DNA from: Hymenobacter monticola
Lineage (GTDB): Bacteria > Bacteroidota > Bacteroidia > Cytophagales > Hymenobacteraceae
Length of the DNA: 64,000 nucleotides
NCBI RefSeq assembly: GCF_022811645.1
Contig: NZ_CP094534.1
Span: 3,534,001-3,598,000 of the forward strand
Direction: 5' to 3'
In this document: positions 1-8,727 of the stretch, in pieces
Layout: the number at the start of each line of letters is the position of its first letter
Numbering within the stretch: the stretch's first letter is position 1
Notes under the pieces: generated by a model
Told to the model about the DNA's origin: nothing
What the model saw: only the letters and a program-made list of their open reading frames with translations
The model's database searches: none
Made by a program: the position numbers and the translations under genes

Positions 1-233
1 CAGAGGTAGTGGAGTTTTACAGCCGGGGCGGAGGTGCCGGCCTGGGCCTGCCCGTGCCTAATCAAACGCTGCCCTTCGACAACCTCGACCTAACGGTTCA
101 GGAAAAAGCGGACCTCGTCGCATTCATGGAAACGCTGACCGATACCACAACTAGCCTTGCTGCCCCGCGCCACCTGCCGGCCTTCCCGGCAAGTGCTCAT
201 TTGAATGACCGCCAGATAGGCGGCAAATATTAG
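1..233 (+). CDS. Di-haem cytochrome c peroxidase-like protein, C-terminal end (partial)
   Basis: The reading frame is open from the left edge of the window, so the gene starts outside it. About 77 residues are visible. The segment EFYSRGGGAGLGLPVPN followed by LPFDNLDLTVQEKADLVAFMETLTD resembles the C-terminal end of MauG/CcpA-type di-haem cytochrome c peroxidases, which reduce periplasmic hydrogen peroxide. Both haem-binding CxxCH motifs would lie upstream and cannot be checked. The last 30 residues after the LTDT segment resemble nothing I know and may be a drifted tail. Identification rests on the tail only. Confidence 0.6.
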   Translation, partial: EVVEFYSRGGGAGLGLPVPNQTLPFDNLDLTVQEKADLVAFMETLTDTTTSLAAPRHLPAFPASAHLNDRQIGGKY

Positions 234-737
234 GTTCATTGAAGGCTGGAAGAGTGTGCGCCGATGCGTAAACAACGTTGATTAATCGTGAAAGGTCGGG
301 CAGTTCGTAGACCTGACACATTTGCTCTTCAGTCCGCAAAGCTTCCACCGGCAGAAAGGAGCAGTAATTCGCATCTACTTTGTTGTGGCAAAGCCCGGGC
401 GTTCCGTTCGCGACGCGGTACAATTTGACAAAATCAGACCGCAGCAACACGCCGTTGGCCATGGCTACTTGGCGGACGTTCTCCTCCGCTGGTGGACACG
501 CAGCGCCTTACAGCTGCCACGAAGCAATGCGCAAGGGAAGAACTTACGAAAAGGGATTAGCAAGTACTCATTGCAATGCCCTTAAGACGTAACCATCTTC
601 GGGTACTGCTCGCCCCACCGGATTGAATGGGATGTATGAACCAGATTGTCCTAGCCTGTCCAATTAGCGTTTAGCGCATTGGCCAGGCTTTAAGCGAAAG
701 GGGGAGGTTGGTGCTTATGCGCAATCAACGCTTGGCG
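234..737. other. Gene-poor interval
   Basis: About 500 bases without a convincing gene. Several short open frames exist on both strands. The best is a minus-strand frame of about 100 codons (462 to 151), but it runs antisense into the peroxidase end and matches no family I recognise. It could be a decayed gene. I see no RNA gene or repeat here. Confidence 0.5.
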
Positions 738-1262
738 CTACTTGCCTAGCAATTGCGCCAAGCGTTGTTCTAGGGCCGGCCCGCGCAGGTTTTGCCCCAC
801 CACGTGCCCGGATGGGTCAAGCAGGTAGTTCTGGGGTAATGCCTCGATGTGGTAGCTCGCCGCGGCGGCATTGTCCCATCCTTTCAGGTCGGAGACCTGT
901 CGCCAGGTAAGGCCGTCCGACTGCACGGCTTTCAGCCAGGCCGCCCGGTTATGGTCGAGCGACACGCTCAGGATAGTGAATTTCTTGTGTTTATAGCGCT
1001 GGTAAGCCTGCACGAGCACGGGATTCTCCTTCCGACAAGGTGGACACCAAGAAGCCCAGAAATCAAGCAGCACGTACTGGCCCCGTAAGGCCGAGAGCTG
1101 CACCATGTTGCCTTGCGGGTCAGCTTGGCGAAAGTCGGGGGCCAGGGCTAGCCCAACCCGATTAGCCGTATGGGGCGTGGGGCGAGGGCTAGGGGCGGCG
1201 TGGCTGACTGGGCTAACTAGCAACAGCATTACAGCCGCCCGGAGGAAGAAAGAATTTGGCAT
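738..1262 (-). CDS. TlpA-family thiol-disulfide oxidoreductase (periplasmic thioredoxin-like)
   Basis: A 174-residue secreted thioredoxin-fold protein. Residues 1-22 form a signal peptide ending in SHAA. The redoxin domain runs from about residue 40 to the end. The active site WCPPC carries the redox pair Cys73 and Cys76, preceded by LLDFWAS, and the cis-proline region reads ALPQNYLLDPSG. This is the TlpA/ResA layout, whose members reduce disulfides in the periplasm, often for cytochrome c maturation or oxidative-stress repair. It stands alone between two gene-poor stretches, so its partner cannot be read from context. Length and motifs fit a complete, functional gene. Confidence 0.88.
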   Translation of the reverse strand: MPNSFFLRAAVMLLLVSPVSHAAPSPRPTPHTANRVGLALAPDFRQADPQGNMVQLSALRGQYVLLDFWASWCPPCRKENPVLVQAYQRYKHKKFTILSVSLDHNRAAWLKAVQSDGLTWRQVSDLKGWDNAAAASYHIEALPQNYLLDPSGHVVGQNLRGPALEQRLAQLLGK

Positions 1263-1616
1263 GGATTATCTAACAGGGGTGGGGCAATTGAAGAAAAGAA
1301 CTAACAACAAGGTTGTTACCTTCGTTTTTTGTCTCATCTTTAAACCATGAGCTTGTAGTCAATGCCGCGCACGTTCACAATTTACACGTAGGTACCGTCG
1401 CGAAAGTAGCAGCATAGGCGCGTGCTGTACACATCGAGGCTACGGGCGTTGAAAAAGTATCATGAAAGTAGGTGCTAGGAACCCAGGCCGGAACCCGGCG
1501 TTCGTCTGCTCGGGCCAGCCTATTCTTTCGGCATTTTAGGCGGCGCCCAGGGCTTGGCAGAAAGCACGGCTGTTTAGCACGTTCTCCCCCGTGTTGGCGC
1601 TCCCTAAAAATAGCTT
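1263..1616. other. Intergenic interval without a gene
   Basis: About 350 bases between the TlpA-like gene and the broken metallo-hydrolase. Only short open frames without recognisable domains are present. I see no terminator with a clear U-tract and no repeat. The part next to 1262 must carry the promoter of the TlpA-like gene, but I find no clean TAnnTTTG core. Confidence 0.5.
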
Positions 1617-2231
1617 CTACCAACGCATCTGCTCGGGCACAAGCCGGAATCCTTCTCCCTGTTTCGCTAGGTGACCTAAACCTGGCCAGGGAAAATGATA
1701 CCCCAGCCCGCGCGTTCGCGCGTCGGCTAAGGTTGAAAAAACCTTAGTTTGCGGTTCCGCGGCCGTGAAGGGGGCAATGTCGGCCGCAAAATTCAGGAGC
1801 GGATTTTCGAGCGACAGCACGGCATGGTGCACTAAGTCCCCCAGCAAGAACAACGATTCAGTGCCCGCGCTAATCTCAAAGCAGATATGTTCGGCTGTGT
1901 GCCCCGGCGTGAAGTGCGCCGTCACGCCGGGCAGAAATTCCTCTCCATTCCGGATGAAAATTCGGCGTTCTCGCAGGGGCAACAGCTTGGCGCGCGACGC
2001 GAATGGCGGCAGCGGCCCAACTGTCGGGCAGGGCTTCGTCGGTCCAATAGGCAACGTCGTTTTCTGCGAGATAGGTAGACGCATTGGGGAAGGTAGGTTG
2101 GCCGTCCGCCTGGCACAATCCGCCACGTGGTCTGGATGCGGACCGTCCGAGATGATACAGCATGGAACATCTCCCACGAAAAAGGAATAAACGGACGTCT
2201 GGCGGTGCTTGCTTAAATCTAGCATATTCAA
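1617..2231 (-). pseudogene. Metallo-beta-lactamase-fold hydrolase, broken by internal deletion and two frameshifts
   Basis: Pieces of an MBL-fold hydrolase lie in order but not in one frame. The N-terminal piece (VYSFFVGDVPCCIISDG, frame of 2231) runs straight into HPDHVAD; intact relatives usually have some 60-70 residues between these points, including the first half of the HxHxDH metal site. From about 2110 the family-like sequence (PTFPNASTYLAENDVAYWTDE) is in another frame. From about 2005 it returns to the first frame (AKLLPLRERRIF, then TPGHTAEHICFE, FLLGDLVHH, and the family-like end GYHFPWPGLGHLAKQGEGF). The frame of 2231 stays open throughout only because the two shifts cancel. With the first metal ligands gone it cannot be a working enzyme. 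Sequencing error could explain the shifts but not the deletion. Confidence 0.75.
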
Positions 2232-2245
2232 GCACGCTAAGGCGC

Positions 2246-2800
2246 TTAGTCGGCGCTGAGGTCGTTAGTCGCAATAGTAGACTCGCTGGCGGGGGGAGGA
2301 GCGAAGAACATGTTGTACTTCGGCGCCAGCCCGAGGGCACGCTGCAGCTCGGCCATATCGGGCGGGCTGACGGGCAGCCGGTCGGTGGCCAGTGCCGGGC
2401 GCGAGGCCTCGTCGAAGAAGGCTTGATGCAGCAGGTTGGCCGTGCTCAGGAGCCGGGCGGGGGCGCCGCTGCGGTTGGCAAAGCCGTGGAAGGCATTGGG
2501 CGGTACGATGAGCGTTTCGCCGCGCTCGCAGCCTACCCAGTCCTGCTGGCCATCGGTGAGGCGCATGAAATCGACGCGCCCGTCGAGGATGTAAAATACC
2601 TCCGCATAAGGGTGGCTGTGCAGCGGCACGCCCTTGCCCGGGTCGAGCGGCAGCTCGTAAATGGCAAAGGCGTAGCCGGTGTCGGCCGCCCTGGCTTTCC
2701 AGGTGAAGCGCGAGTCAGCGACATCGAAATGCTCGCCTTCGCCCACGCCTATTTTGCGAACGCCCTCGGTGGGCGGAATCTGCAATGCCGTATTAGTCAT
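2246..2800 (-). CDS. Cupin-domain protein
   Basis: A 184-residue cytosolic protein with one RmlC-like cupin barrel at about residues 40-125. Cupin motif 1 is visible as PLHSHPYAEVFYILDGRVDF, giving two histidines and a glutamate for the metal. Motif 2 is PPNAFHGFANRSG. Members of this group bind a metal ion and act as small dioxygenases, isomerases or sensors; the substrate cannot be told. It is followed by the broken MBL-fold gene on the same strand and preceded by the cytochrome P460 pair. The C-terminal 50 residues are an extension without a known domain. Confidence 0.8.
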   Translation of the reverse strand: MTNTALQIPPTEGVRKIGVGEGEHFDVADSRFTWKARAADTGYAFAIYELPLDPGKGVPLHSHPYAEVFYILDGRVDFMRLTDGQQDWVGCERGETLIVPPNAFHGFANRSGAPARLLSTANLLHQAFFDEASRPALATDRLPVSPPDMAELQRALGLAPKYNMFFAPPPASESTIATNDLSAD

Positions 2801-2984
2801 GAGAAGGGGTAAATGAAAAATGAGGGAATCAGGTTGTATAGGCCAAGATATTCTTCACCATAAGGGTGAAGGCTTTGCGGGGAAGCCTCTACGGCATCAC
2901 GGCCGGTTTTTGCGCCAGCAGGTAGGCAATCCGTTCCTGTTGGTGCAGGGTATCGGCCCGCAGAGTTAGGGTTTTGCCTGTGAA

Positions 2985-3368
2985 TCATTGGTAGGTAACG
3001 GCCAGGCGGCCGGCGCTCCCCGGCGCGGTGCGCAGCAGTTCGAGCGATTGCAGCGCACCGGGAATGCGGGCGCCAAACCAGTTGGGGTCGGCTTGCTGCC
3101 GCCAGGTAACCAGGGCTAGGACTTCGCCGGGCTGAGCGGCGCTGATGCCCCCTAGAGCCGCCTGGCGGGCCAGGTCGTTGCCGTACAAAGTACCCATGGT
3201 GGCCTGCTGACGATTGACCGACGAGGTAAGTACCCGCAAGCCTAGCTTGCTAAAATCAAACGAAGTAGGTAACGAGGCGGCTTCGTTGAGCTGGCCGGTG
3301 GGCACCTTGTTTTGGCTACAGGTGCTCAGCGCCAGCAGGGCCCCTAAGGCGATGGTGGTGGCTTTCAT
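2985..3368 (-). CDS. Small lipoprotein-like protein, possibly cytochrome P460-related
   Basis: A 127-residue exported protein. The N-terminus (MKATTIALGALLALSTCSQ) looks like a signal peptide with a weak lipobox and Cys17 as the candidate lipidated residue. The body contains VLTSSVNRQQATMGTLYGND and LVTWRQQADPNWFGARIPG, which I associate with short P460-like proteins of Bacteroidota, but no haem-binding CxxCH is present. It lies 4 bases downstream of the haem-binding/P460 gene on the same strand, so the two are almost certainly co-transcribed. A periplasmic partner role is inferred from context only. Confidence 0.55.
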   Translation of the reverse strand: MKATTIALGALLALSTCSQNKVPTGQLNEAASLPTSFDFSKLGLRVLTSSVNRQQATMGTLYGNDLARQAALGGISAAQPGEVLALVTWRQQADPNWFGARIPGALQSLELLRTAPGSAGRLAVTYQ

Positions 3369-3372
3369 GGGG

Positions 3373-4329
3373 CTATGGGCGCAGGGGCTGCGTGAAGACG
3401 AAGTCGTTGTGTTGCTGGGGTTGGTGGCAGCGGATGCACTCAGTGGTGAAGAGTGCGTCCTTGCCGTAGGGCACCAGTTTATCCGTTTTGAAGCGGGCCC
3501 AGCCCCAGCCTTTAGTAGCGGCGTATTTCCGGTCGTCCTTCAGCATGTATTCGACCTGCTTGAAGGCGCCGGGGCGCACGTTACCCTGGGCATCAGCCAG
3601 TTGGTCCCAGGCTACTTTGGCGAAGGCCGTGCCGCTGGGCCAGGGTTTGATACGCTTTTCTCGAATGGCTTGCATGGCCACGTTATTGCCAAATACCACG
3701 CGCATGGTGCCATTGTCGAAGCGCTCGGTGGTGCTGATGGCCTGCCAGTTTTTGTAATCGGGCAGATAGGCGATGCCGTTTGGTGCAACCGGTACGGCGG
3801 TGGATGCAGTCTTATTGGACTGCCAGTGCCGGTACTGCCGGTCAGCGGCATTGAGCTTGGCCGTGTCGGCGGGCGGGCTCTTCGCCAGGCTCGCCACGTA
3901 CTGCTTGAGCACAGCCACGTCCTGGGCCGATACTTTGGCTTCGGGGTGAGCCAGGGTATACTCACTGAGCGGCATGGCGCCCGCCAGTATTTGATTGACT
4001 GACTCCCAGAGCTTCGCTTTTTGGTCGGCGGGGGGGAGGCTCTGCCAGGTGGAGAAGTTCAGGCCCGTCCGGCCTTCCTTCACGTGGCCGGCTACCTGCC
4101 AGTACACCGGCGCGACTTTGTCGAACCAGCGCAGGTCGGTTTGGTTGGAGTGGCAGTCGTAGCACGCACGCTGCACGATGTTTTTCACGGCCACCGGCGC
4201 CTGAAAATCACCCGTCACGGGCGGATTCTCCAGCGGTGGCCGAATAAATTGGATGCCCACGAACGCCGCTCCCAACAGAGCACCAGCGGGCAACAATAAT
4301 CGACGGAAGGGGGTGGCGGCTGCGCTCAT
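3373..4329 (-). CDS. Haem-binding domain plus cytochrome P460 fusion
   Basis: A 318-residue membrane-anchored cytochrome. I start it at the ATG at 4329, which puts the hydrophobic segment LLLPAGALLGAAFVGIQFI near the N-terminus; an in-frame ATG 27 codons upstream adds only a polar stretch. Residues 35-160 form a haem-binding domain with the c-type motif CYDCH (Cys56, Cys59, His60). Residues 165-318 resemble cytochrome P460, with a second CIRCH motif near the end (Cys298), as expected for that family. P460 proteins oxidise hydroxylamine in nitrifiers; in Bacteroidota the role is unclear and detoxification or electron transfer is a guess. The next gene, 4 bases downstream, is a probable partner. 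Confidence 0.8.
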   Translation of the reverse strand: MSAAATPFRRLLLPAGALLGAAFVGIQFIRPPLENPPVTGDFQAPVAVKNIVQRACYDCHSNQTDLRWFDKVAPVYWQVAGHVKEGRTGLNFSTWQSLPPADQKAKLWESVNQILAGAMPLSEYTLAHPEAKVSAQDVAVLKQYVASLAKSPPADTAKLNAADRQYRHWQSNKTASTAVPVAPNGIAYLPDYKNWQAISTTERFDNGTMRVVFGNNVAMQAIREKRIKPWPSGTAFAKVAWDQLADAQGNVRPGAFKQVEYMLKDDRKYAATKGWGWARFKTDKLVPYGKDALFTTECIRCHQPQQHNDFVFTQPLRP

Positions 4330-4497
4330 AACAAGGCGTTTTGAGTTGCTCGTACCCGTCGCCCGCCGCTGAGCGGGACGAGACTGACTTCGCAACTGAT
4401 TGATAGCCAAACTTACGGGCGGCTCTAAGCCGCTGCTAAGGCACTGCGGCCAGTTGGCCTAATCCGGCCCTGAGTTGGCTTTTTTGGCCCGCGGCAG

Positions 4498-5301
4498 CTA
4501 GGCAAAACGCTTCAAGAACTGCTGGATAACCGTGTTGTAGCTGCGCGATGAGGTGACGTGCTGCCCATTGGCCATGCGAAACAGGTACTCGCCGTGGGCC
4601 CACGACTTAAACTCCACAATGTGGTCGGTATTGATGACGACCGAGCGGTGGATGCGCAGAAAGTGAGCCGGGTCGAGCCGCTCGGCCAGCTGCGCCAGCG
4701 CCGCCCGCACCGGGTGCGCCGCGCTGGCCGTGTGCAGCCGCACACCGCTGCCCGTGGCTTCGAGGTAACACACCTCGGCGGCCGGCACAAAAAACTGCCG
4801 CTCGGGCTGCTTCACCACAAACCGGTCTTGGTACTCGGCTGGGAGAGTCGGGGCTAGGCCGGCCGCGGCGGGCCAGGCGCGGAGTAAGGCGGCCAGGTCG
4901 GCGCCGAGGGCTTGGCTCTGGTGCTGAGACGCCTGCTGCTGCACCCGGCGCACGCACTCCGCAAACCGGTCGGGGTCGAGCGGCTTTAGTAAATAATCCA
5001 CTGCGTGCAGGGCGAAGGCAGCTACCGCGTACTGGTCGTAGGCCGTCACGAACACCACTAGCGGCAGCGGCTGGCCGGCAGCTTGCAGGCGTTGCAGCAC
5101 CTGCACGCCGTCGAGGTCGGGCATTTGCACATCCAAGAACACCACGTCGTAGGCGCCCGTTTGCAGGGCGGCGAGGGCCTCGGTGCCGTTCGGGCACTCG
5201 CCCGCGATGGCCAGGTCGGGGAAGTCGGCGAGCAACTCCCGCACCAGGCTGCGGGCCAGCGGCTCATCGTCTACGAGTAGGGTGCGCAGGTTGGGGTTCA
5301 T
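4498..5301 (-). CDS. LytTR-family response regulator
   Basis: A 267-residue DNA-binding response regulator. The receiver domain covers residues 5-125: acidic pocket Asp11/Asp12, phospho-acceptor Asp57 in FLDVQMPDLDG, and the conserved lysine in YLLKPLDPDRF. The LytTR domain covers about residues 160-265 (FLRIHRSVVINTDHIVEF). Its start overlaps the end of the sensor kinase gene by 4 bases, the usual coupling of a LytS/LytT pair. Such regulators bind short direct repeats upstream of targets, often surface or exopolysaccharide genes. Its targets cannot be seen from this window. Confidence 0.92.
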   Translation of the reverse strand: MNPNLRTLLVDDEPLARSLVRELLADFPDLAIAGECPNGTEALAALQTGAYDVVFLDVQMPDLDGVQVLQRLQAAGQPLPLVVFVTAYDQYAVAAFALHAVDYLLKPLDPDRFAECVRRVQQQASQHQSQALGADLAALLRAWPAAAGLAPTLPAEYQDRFVVKQPERQFFVPAAEVCYLEATGSGVRLHTASAAHPVRAALAQLAERLDPAHFLRIHRSVVINTDHIVEFKSWAHGEYLFRMANGQHVTSSRSYNTVIQQFLKRFA

Positions 5302-6404
5302 GCGGCTAAGGGGGCTGAGCCAGCGGCCTGGAAGGGCAGCGACACCTGCAAGCAGTAGCCTTGGCCGGGCGCGGTTTCGACGTGCACAGCGTAGTCGGTG
5401 CCGTAGCGGGTGGCCAGGCGGCTTTCGAGGTTGCGCAGCCCGATGCCCCGCACGGCGGTGTCGGTGGTGCCGCGGCCGTTGTCTTGCACCTGCACAATGA
5501 GGCGGTCGGCCTGCTGCCGGGCACTGATGGCCAGCTGGCCTACCCCTGCCTGCGGGGCCAAGCCGTGGCGCACGGCGTTTTCTACCACCGGCTGCAAGAG
5601 CAAGCCGGGCAAGATGGCGGCCTCCGTGCCGGGGGCGATGTGATAGGCCACGGCCAGGCGGTCGGGAAAGCGCGTTTGCTCAATTTCGAGGTAGAGGCGG
5701 GTTAGGTGCAGCTCCTGGGCCAGCGTGACCTCCTGGGTGTCGCTGCCCTCGAGCACGAGGCGCAAAAACTGGCTGAGCTGGGCCAGCATGCGCCGGGCGG
5801 CCTTCACATCGGTGCCCATTAGGGCCGACGCGGCATTCAGCGAATTAAACAAGAAGTGCGGCTGCAACTGCATTTTCAGGGCTTGTAGCTGCGCCTGTAC
5901 GAGTTGCGTTTCCAACTGCGCCGCCTGCACCTGGCCCTGGCGAAACCGCTCGCGGTATTGCACGGCGTAGGCCATGCACAGCAGCATCCAGTAAATAGGT
6001 ACCCAGGTATTGGCGTTTACAATGACCGTACCCAGCGAAAAACCGCCGGGCAACGCCCCGAACAGCGCCATCAGCCCGGCGTAGGCCAAGCGGTAAACGA
6101 GCGTGAGGCCGTAGCTAGCGGCCGCGTGCACCAGCAGGTTGGCTAGCCGACGGCGGTGCTCCGTGAGGTCGAAGCGCGTGGCCAAGGCAAACACCACCGG
6201 CGTGAGCAGCCCCCAGAGCATTCCGTGCAACAGCCGTCCACCCAGGGTTTCGCCCCAGTGCGTAGGCGTGCCCGCCGAGAGGTTCTGGGCAAAAACCAGC
6301 AGCACCATAAACCCGCTGAACAGCAGCCAGGCCAGCGCAATAACCGGCCCCGGAACCAGTGGCCGCCGGGGCATCGAAGTTGCAGTGGGATGTGGGGTGT
6401 GCAT
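5298..6404 (-). CDS. LytS-type sensor histidine kinase
   Basis: A 368-residue membrane sensor kinase of the HisKA_5/LytS class. I start it at the ATG at 6404, because a TACCTTTG promoter core sits only 5 bases upstream; a 13-codon in-frame extension would overlap the promoter. Four hydrophobic segments fill about residues 20-150. A short coiled-coil-like stretch leads to the phospho-acceptor His183 in MQLQPHFLFNSLNA. The ATPase domain follows with an N box (VVENAVRHGL) and DNGRG. There is no periplasmic sensor domain, so the signal is probably sensed in or at the membrane. It forms an operon with the downstream LytTR regulator. Confidence 0.9.
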   Translation of the reverse strand: MHTPHPTATSMPRRPLVPGPVIALAWLLFSGFMVLLVFAQNLSAGTPTHWGETLGGRLLHGMLWGLLTPVVFALATRFDLTEHRRRLANLLVHAAASYGLTLVYRLAYAGLMALFGALPGGFSLGTVIVNANTWVPIYWMLLCMAYAVQYRERFRQGQVQAAQLETQLVQAQLQALKMQLQPHFLFNSLNAASALMGTDVKAARRMLAQLSQFLRLVLEGSDTQEVTLAQELHLTRLYLEIEQTRFPDRLAVAYHIAPGTEAAILPGLLLQPVVENAVRHGLAPQAGVGQLAISARQQADRLIVQVQDNGRGTTDTAVRGIGLRNLESRLATRYGTDYAVHVETAPGQGYCLQVSLPFQAAGSAPLAA

Positions 6405-6409
6405 AGCGC

Positions 6410-6417
6410 CAAAGGTA
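6410..6417 (-). promoter_or_regulatory. TAnnTTTG promoter core of the LytS gene
   Basis: On the minus strand the sequence reads TACCTTTG, matching the Bacteroidota -7 element TAnnTTTG. A TTG lies about 23 bases further upstream as a possible -33 element. The core ends 5 bases before the start codon, so the message would be leaderless or nearly so. Confidence 0.6.
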
Positions 6418-7535
6418 GCAAATGCGCCCACGGAGTTAAGCAACCAAGCCGGGAGTTGGCCTTTTAAGGCGCTTACCTGGCTTTTTCAGAAATTCGTTTT
6501 AGCTGAGCTGGCCAGGCGAGCACCTCTGAGTAGCCGTTAAAAAGGTTTCGTTGAACGAGAACCTGTTGGCGGCGTTCGGCTATTCGCCTACGTAGTTTTT
6601 AAAGCATCGCCTGCTAAAGTAACAGGCGGTTCACTTTAACGGTCAGGGTCTTAGGCTGACTAGATTATAAACTTGTGGCGTGCCTCAATAAACCTGGCCA
6701 GACTACTCAGCAATAGGTGCTAAACTAAGCAGAGGCAACGCCCTAGATGGTTCATTTAGTGCTGCTCCAGCAGTACCGGTTTCGGCTGGAAAGAAGGCAC
6801 GCACCATCGCTACCAGCGCCGCCGCAGATGCTGGCCGCCGAGCCGGCACCGGCTGAGTAAGCGGGCTCTTTTCCATTCGTACAGAATGCTCCTCCGCCAA
6901 GTAAGGCGCGTCAGCAGAGCTAATTCAGCTCCGCCGCTTGCAGCGCTGCCAGGAGCGCACCACCGACCTGCCCTTGCTCGAAGCGGCCGCGGCTTTGCTG
7001 CGGGGGCGACTGAAGGCGTGAGCAGGCAACGGAACGGTGCTAGTGGAGCTGTCGCCTGCGCCGAGTGCTGGGCGGGCGAAGCTTTCAATCGGGCAATGGC
7101 CTTGTTGGAATAGAAGAAAAAGCAGTTGCATTGGGACGCCTCTAACAGGTGGATTCTTCGCCTTCAATGGCATCATGCTTGGCGGCGAAACGCGCTACCT
7201 GCTGCGCCGGGCGAAGCGCTAACGTATACATTCTTCGGTGCCTTCTCCACAGCCGCCTTTGACAGCGGAACCACCAACGGCTCCGGTATGCCCGGTGCGC
7301 GGCCTGCCGCTTCGACGGGAGCGAATTCTTCCAGCGGCTGCGTGCGCGTGTCAGCCACGGGCTCAACGAGGGTGCGATGATGGTTTTCTGCTCGCGGCGC
7401 GAGCCAGACTACCCGCGCTTCAAGCCCGCGGCAGCGAGCCCTGTCATGGCCCTGGTATTACGCGTTGGCACAGAGGCGCGAACCGGAAATCCTGCAGAAC
7501 GTTGGCCCTCGTTGCACAAGTGTTGCCGGGCGGCT
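6418..7535. other. 1.1-kb interval without a convincing gene
   Basis: Short open frames occur in all six frames but none has a recognisable domain or a good start. Fragments such as WYYALAQRREPEILQNVG near 7460-7510 (plus) and GIPEPLVVPLSKAAVEKAPKNVYVSA near 7200-7290 (minus) look protein-like but are cut by stops. This suggests decayed genes I cannot name. I see no insertion-sequence ends. Confidence 0.5.
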
Positions 7536-7543
7536 TATCTTTG
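7536..7543 (+). promoter_or_regulatory. TAnnTTTG promoter core
   Basis: TATCTTTG matches the Bacteroidota -7 element. It lies 51 bases before the ATG at 7595 of the small lipoprotein gene and would give a leader of about 45 bases. Confidence 0.5.
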
Positions 7544-7594
7544 TAGAACTTGGCCCGGTGAGTGCCGGCCGTATTTATTTCCTTTCCCTTTTTT

Positions 7595-8065
7595 ATGATG
7601 TTTTCTCTACGTTCCCTGCGGACCGCCACGGCGGCCATGGCGCTGGTTTCCCTGGCGGCTTGCTCGAAAAAAAGCGACGCTACCCCAACTCCTGACCCCA
7701 ACCCCATGGGGATGAGCTGGACGGTGGACGGCAGCAACGTAACGGCCTCTTCCGCCGTTTCGCAAGCCTCCTCGGGCAACTTGGTCACCTTGGCTGGTGC
7801 GACCGGCAGCACGGGTGGGGTTTTCCTGGACGTGCCCAAAACGGTGGGCTCCTACACCATCACCAGCACGAGCGACGCTTCCGCCAGCTACGTGGTAACG
7901 CCGGCCTCGGGCGGCAGCCAGTTCTACGACGGCACGACGGGCACCATTGTGGTCAGTGCGGTGTCGGCCACCAACATCACCGGTACCTTCACCTTTACGG
8001 GCACGGGCTCGAGTGCCGCTTCCACCAAAACGATAACGAACGGCAAGTTCAACGTGAAGCTGTAA
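7595..8065 (+). CDS. Small exported lipoprotein
   Basis: A 156-residue lipoprotein. The start at 7595 gives a compact signal peptide (MMFSLRSLR, then a hydrophobic core) with the lipobox LAAC. A GTG 33 bases upstream would add a second hydrophobic stretch and is less likely. After the Cys comes a charged KKSD linker and a proline-rich spacer, then a beta-rich domain (SWTVDGSNVTASSA, TITNGKFNVKL) of the type seen in small Bacteroidota lipoproteins of unknown function such as DUF6252-like proteins. The family assignment is a resemblance only. A rho-independent terminator follows 57 bases after the stop. Confidence 0.7.
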   Translation: MMFSLRSLRTATAAMALVSLAACSKKSDATPTPDPNPMGMSWTVDGSNVTASSAVSQASSGNLVTLAGATGSTGGVFLDVPKTVGSYTITSTSDASASYVVTPASGGSQFYDGTTGTIVVSAVSATNITGTFTFTGTGSSAASTKTITNGKFNVKL

Positions 8066-8121
8066 AACGATTGCCCGCTCCAGCCGCGTTTCCTAAATAG
8101 CGGTTGTTTGGTAATCCGCAG

Positions 8122-8152
8122 AAAGCCCCGGCCCATTGGTCGGGGCTTTTTT
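8122..8152 (+). terminator. Rho-independent terminator after the lipoprotein gene
   Basis: The stem AAGCCCCG (8123-8130) pairs with CGGGGCTT (8141-8148) around a 10-base loop and is followed by a run of T. Position and orientation fit the end of the gene at 7595-8065. Confidence 0.8.
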
Positions 8153-8304
8153 GCATTAGCAGGGAGTATTCCTTTCTGCCGCCGTCGGCTGTCCGTCTCA
8201 TCCCTCGCACTTCCGCAGCGACCGCACCCGCGGGCAGGTGGCTGCCTCGCGCCGCCGCGCCCCCGACGCAGGCGCTGGCCACCCGGCGGCGCTATCTTGC
8301 GGCC

Positions 8305-8688
8305 ATGTCCACCAATCGCATTCTTGCCTTCGGCGCCGTGGCCCTGCTGCTTTACCTGGGCTTCGCCTACGGGCTGCGGGCCGCCTTTCCCTGCACCGAA
8401 GTTGGGTACAACGTGGCCCTCACGGGCCGCATAACCGGGGTCGTTGAAATAAAAGGGCAACGTACTTTTTTCTTAAACGGGCAGCGCGCCCGCCGCTACG
8501 ACTTCGACGCTTTCGGGCCTGCCGCCGGGCTCCACCGGGCCAACCCTACGCCGGAAGACGGCTCGCTCAGCCGGTACCTGCGCAAAGGCGACCTTATCCG
8601 CAAACCAGGCCGGGCCGTCGAACTCACGGTGCAGCGCGGCGACAGCCTCACCCGGTGGGGCTGCGCCCCGGCGCGGGCTTCCCGCTAG
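8305..8688 (+). CDS. Small membrane-anchored protein of unknown function
   Basis: A 127-residue protein. The frame is open further upstream, but the ATG at 8305 gives a natural N-terminus (MSTNRILAFGAVALLLYLGFA), a single membrane anchor or signal anchor. A degenerate promoter core TATCTTGC lies about 5 bases upstream. The rest is a small hydrophilic domain with YFD-type turns and the segments FFLNGQRARRYDFDAF and LRKGDLIRKPGRAVELTV; it may face the periplasm. I do not recognise a family. Confidence 0.6.
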   Translation: MSTNRILAFGAVALLLYLGFAYGLRAAFPCTEVGYNVALTGRITGVVEIKGQRTFFLNGQRARRYDFDAFGPAAGLHRANPTPEDGSLSRYLRKGDLIRKPGRAVELTVQRGDSLTRWGCAPARASR

Positions 8689-8727
8689 CCAATGCGCCCA
8701 ACCGGGGGCCGCGGCCGGCGGGCTGCG

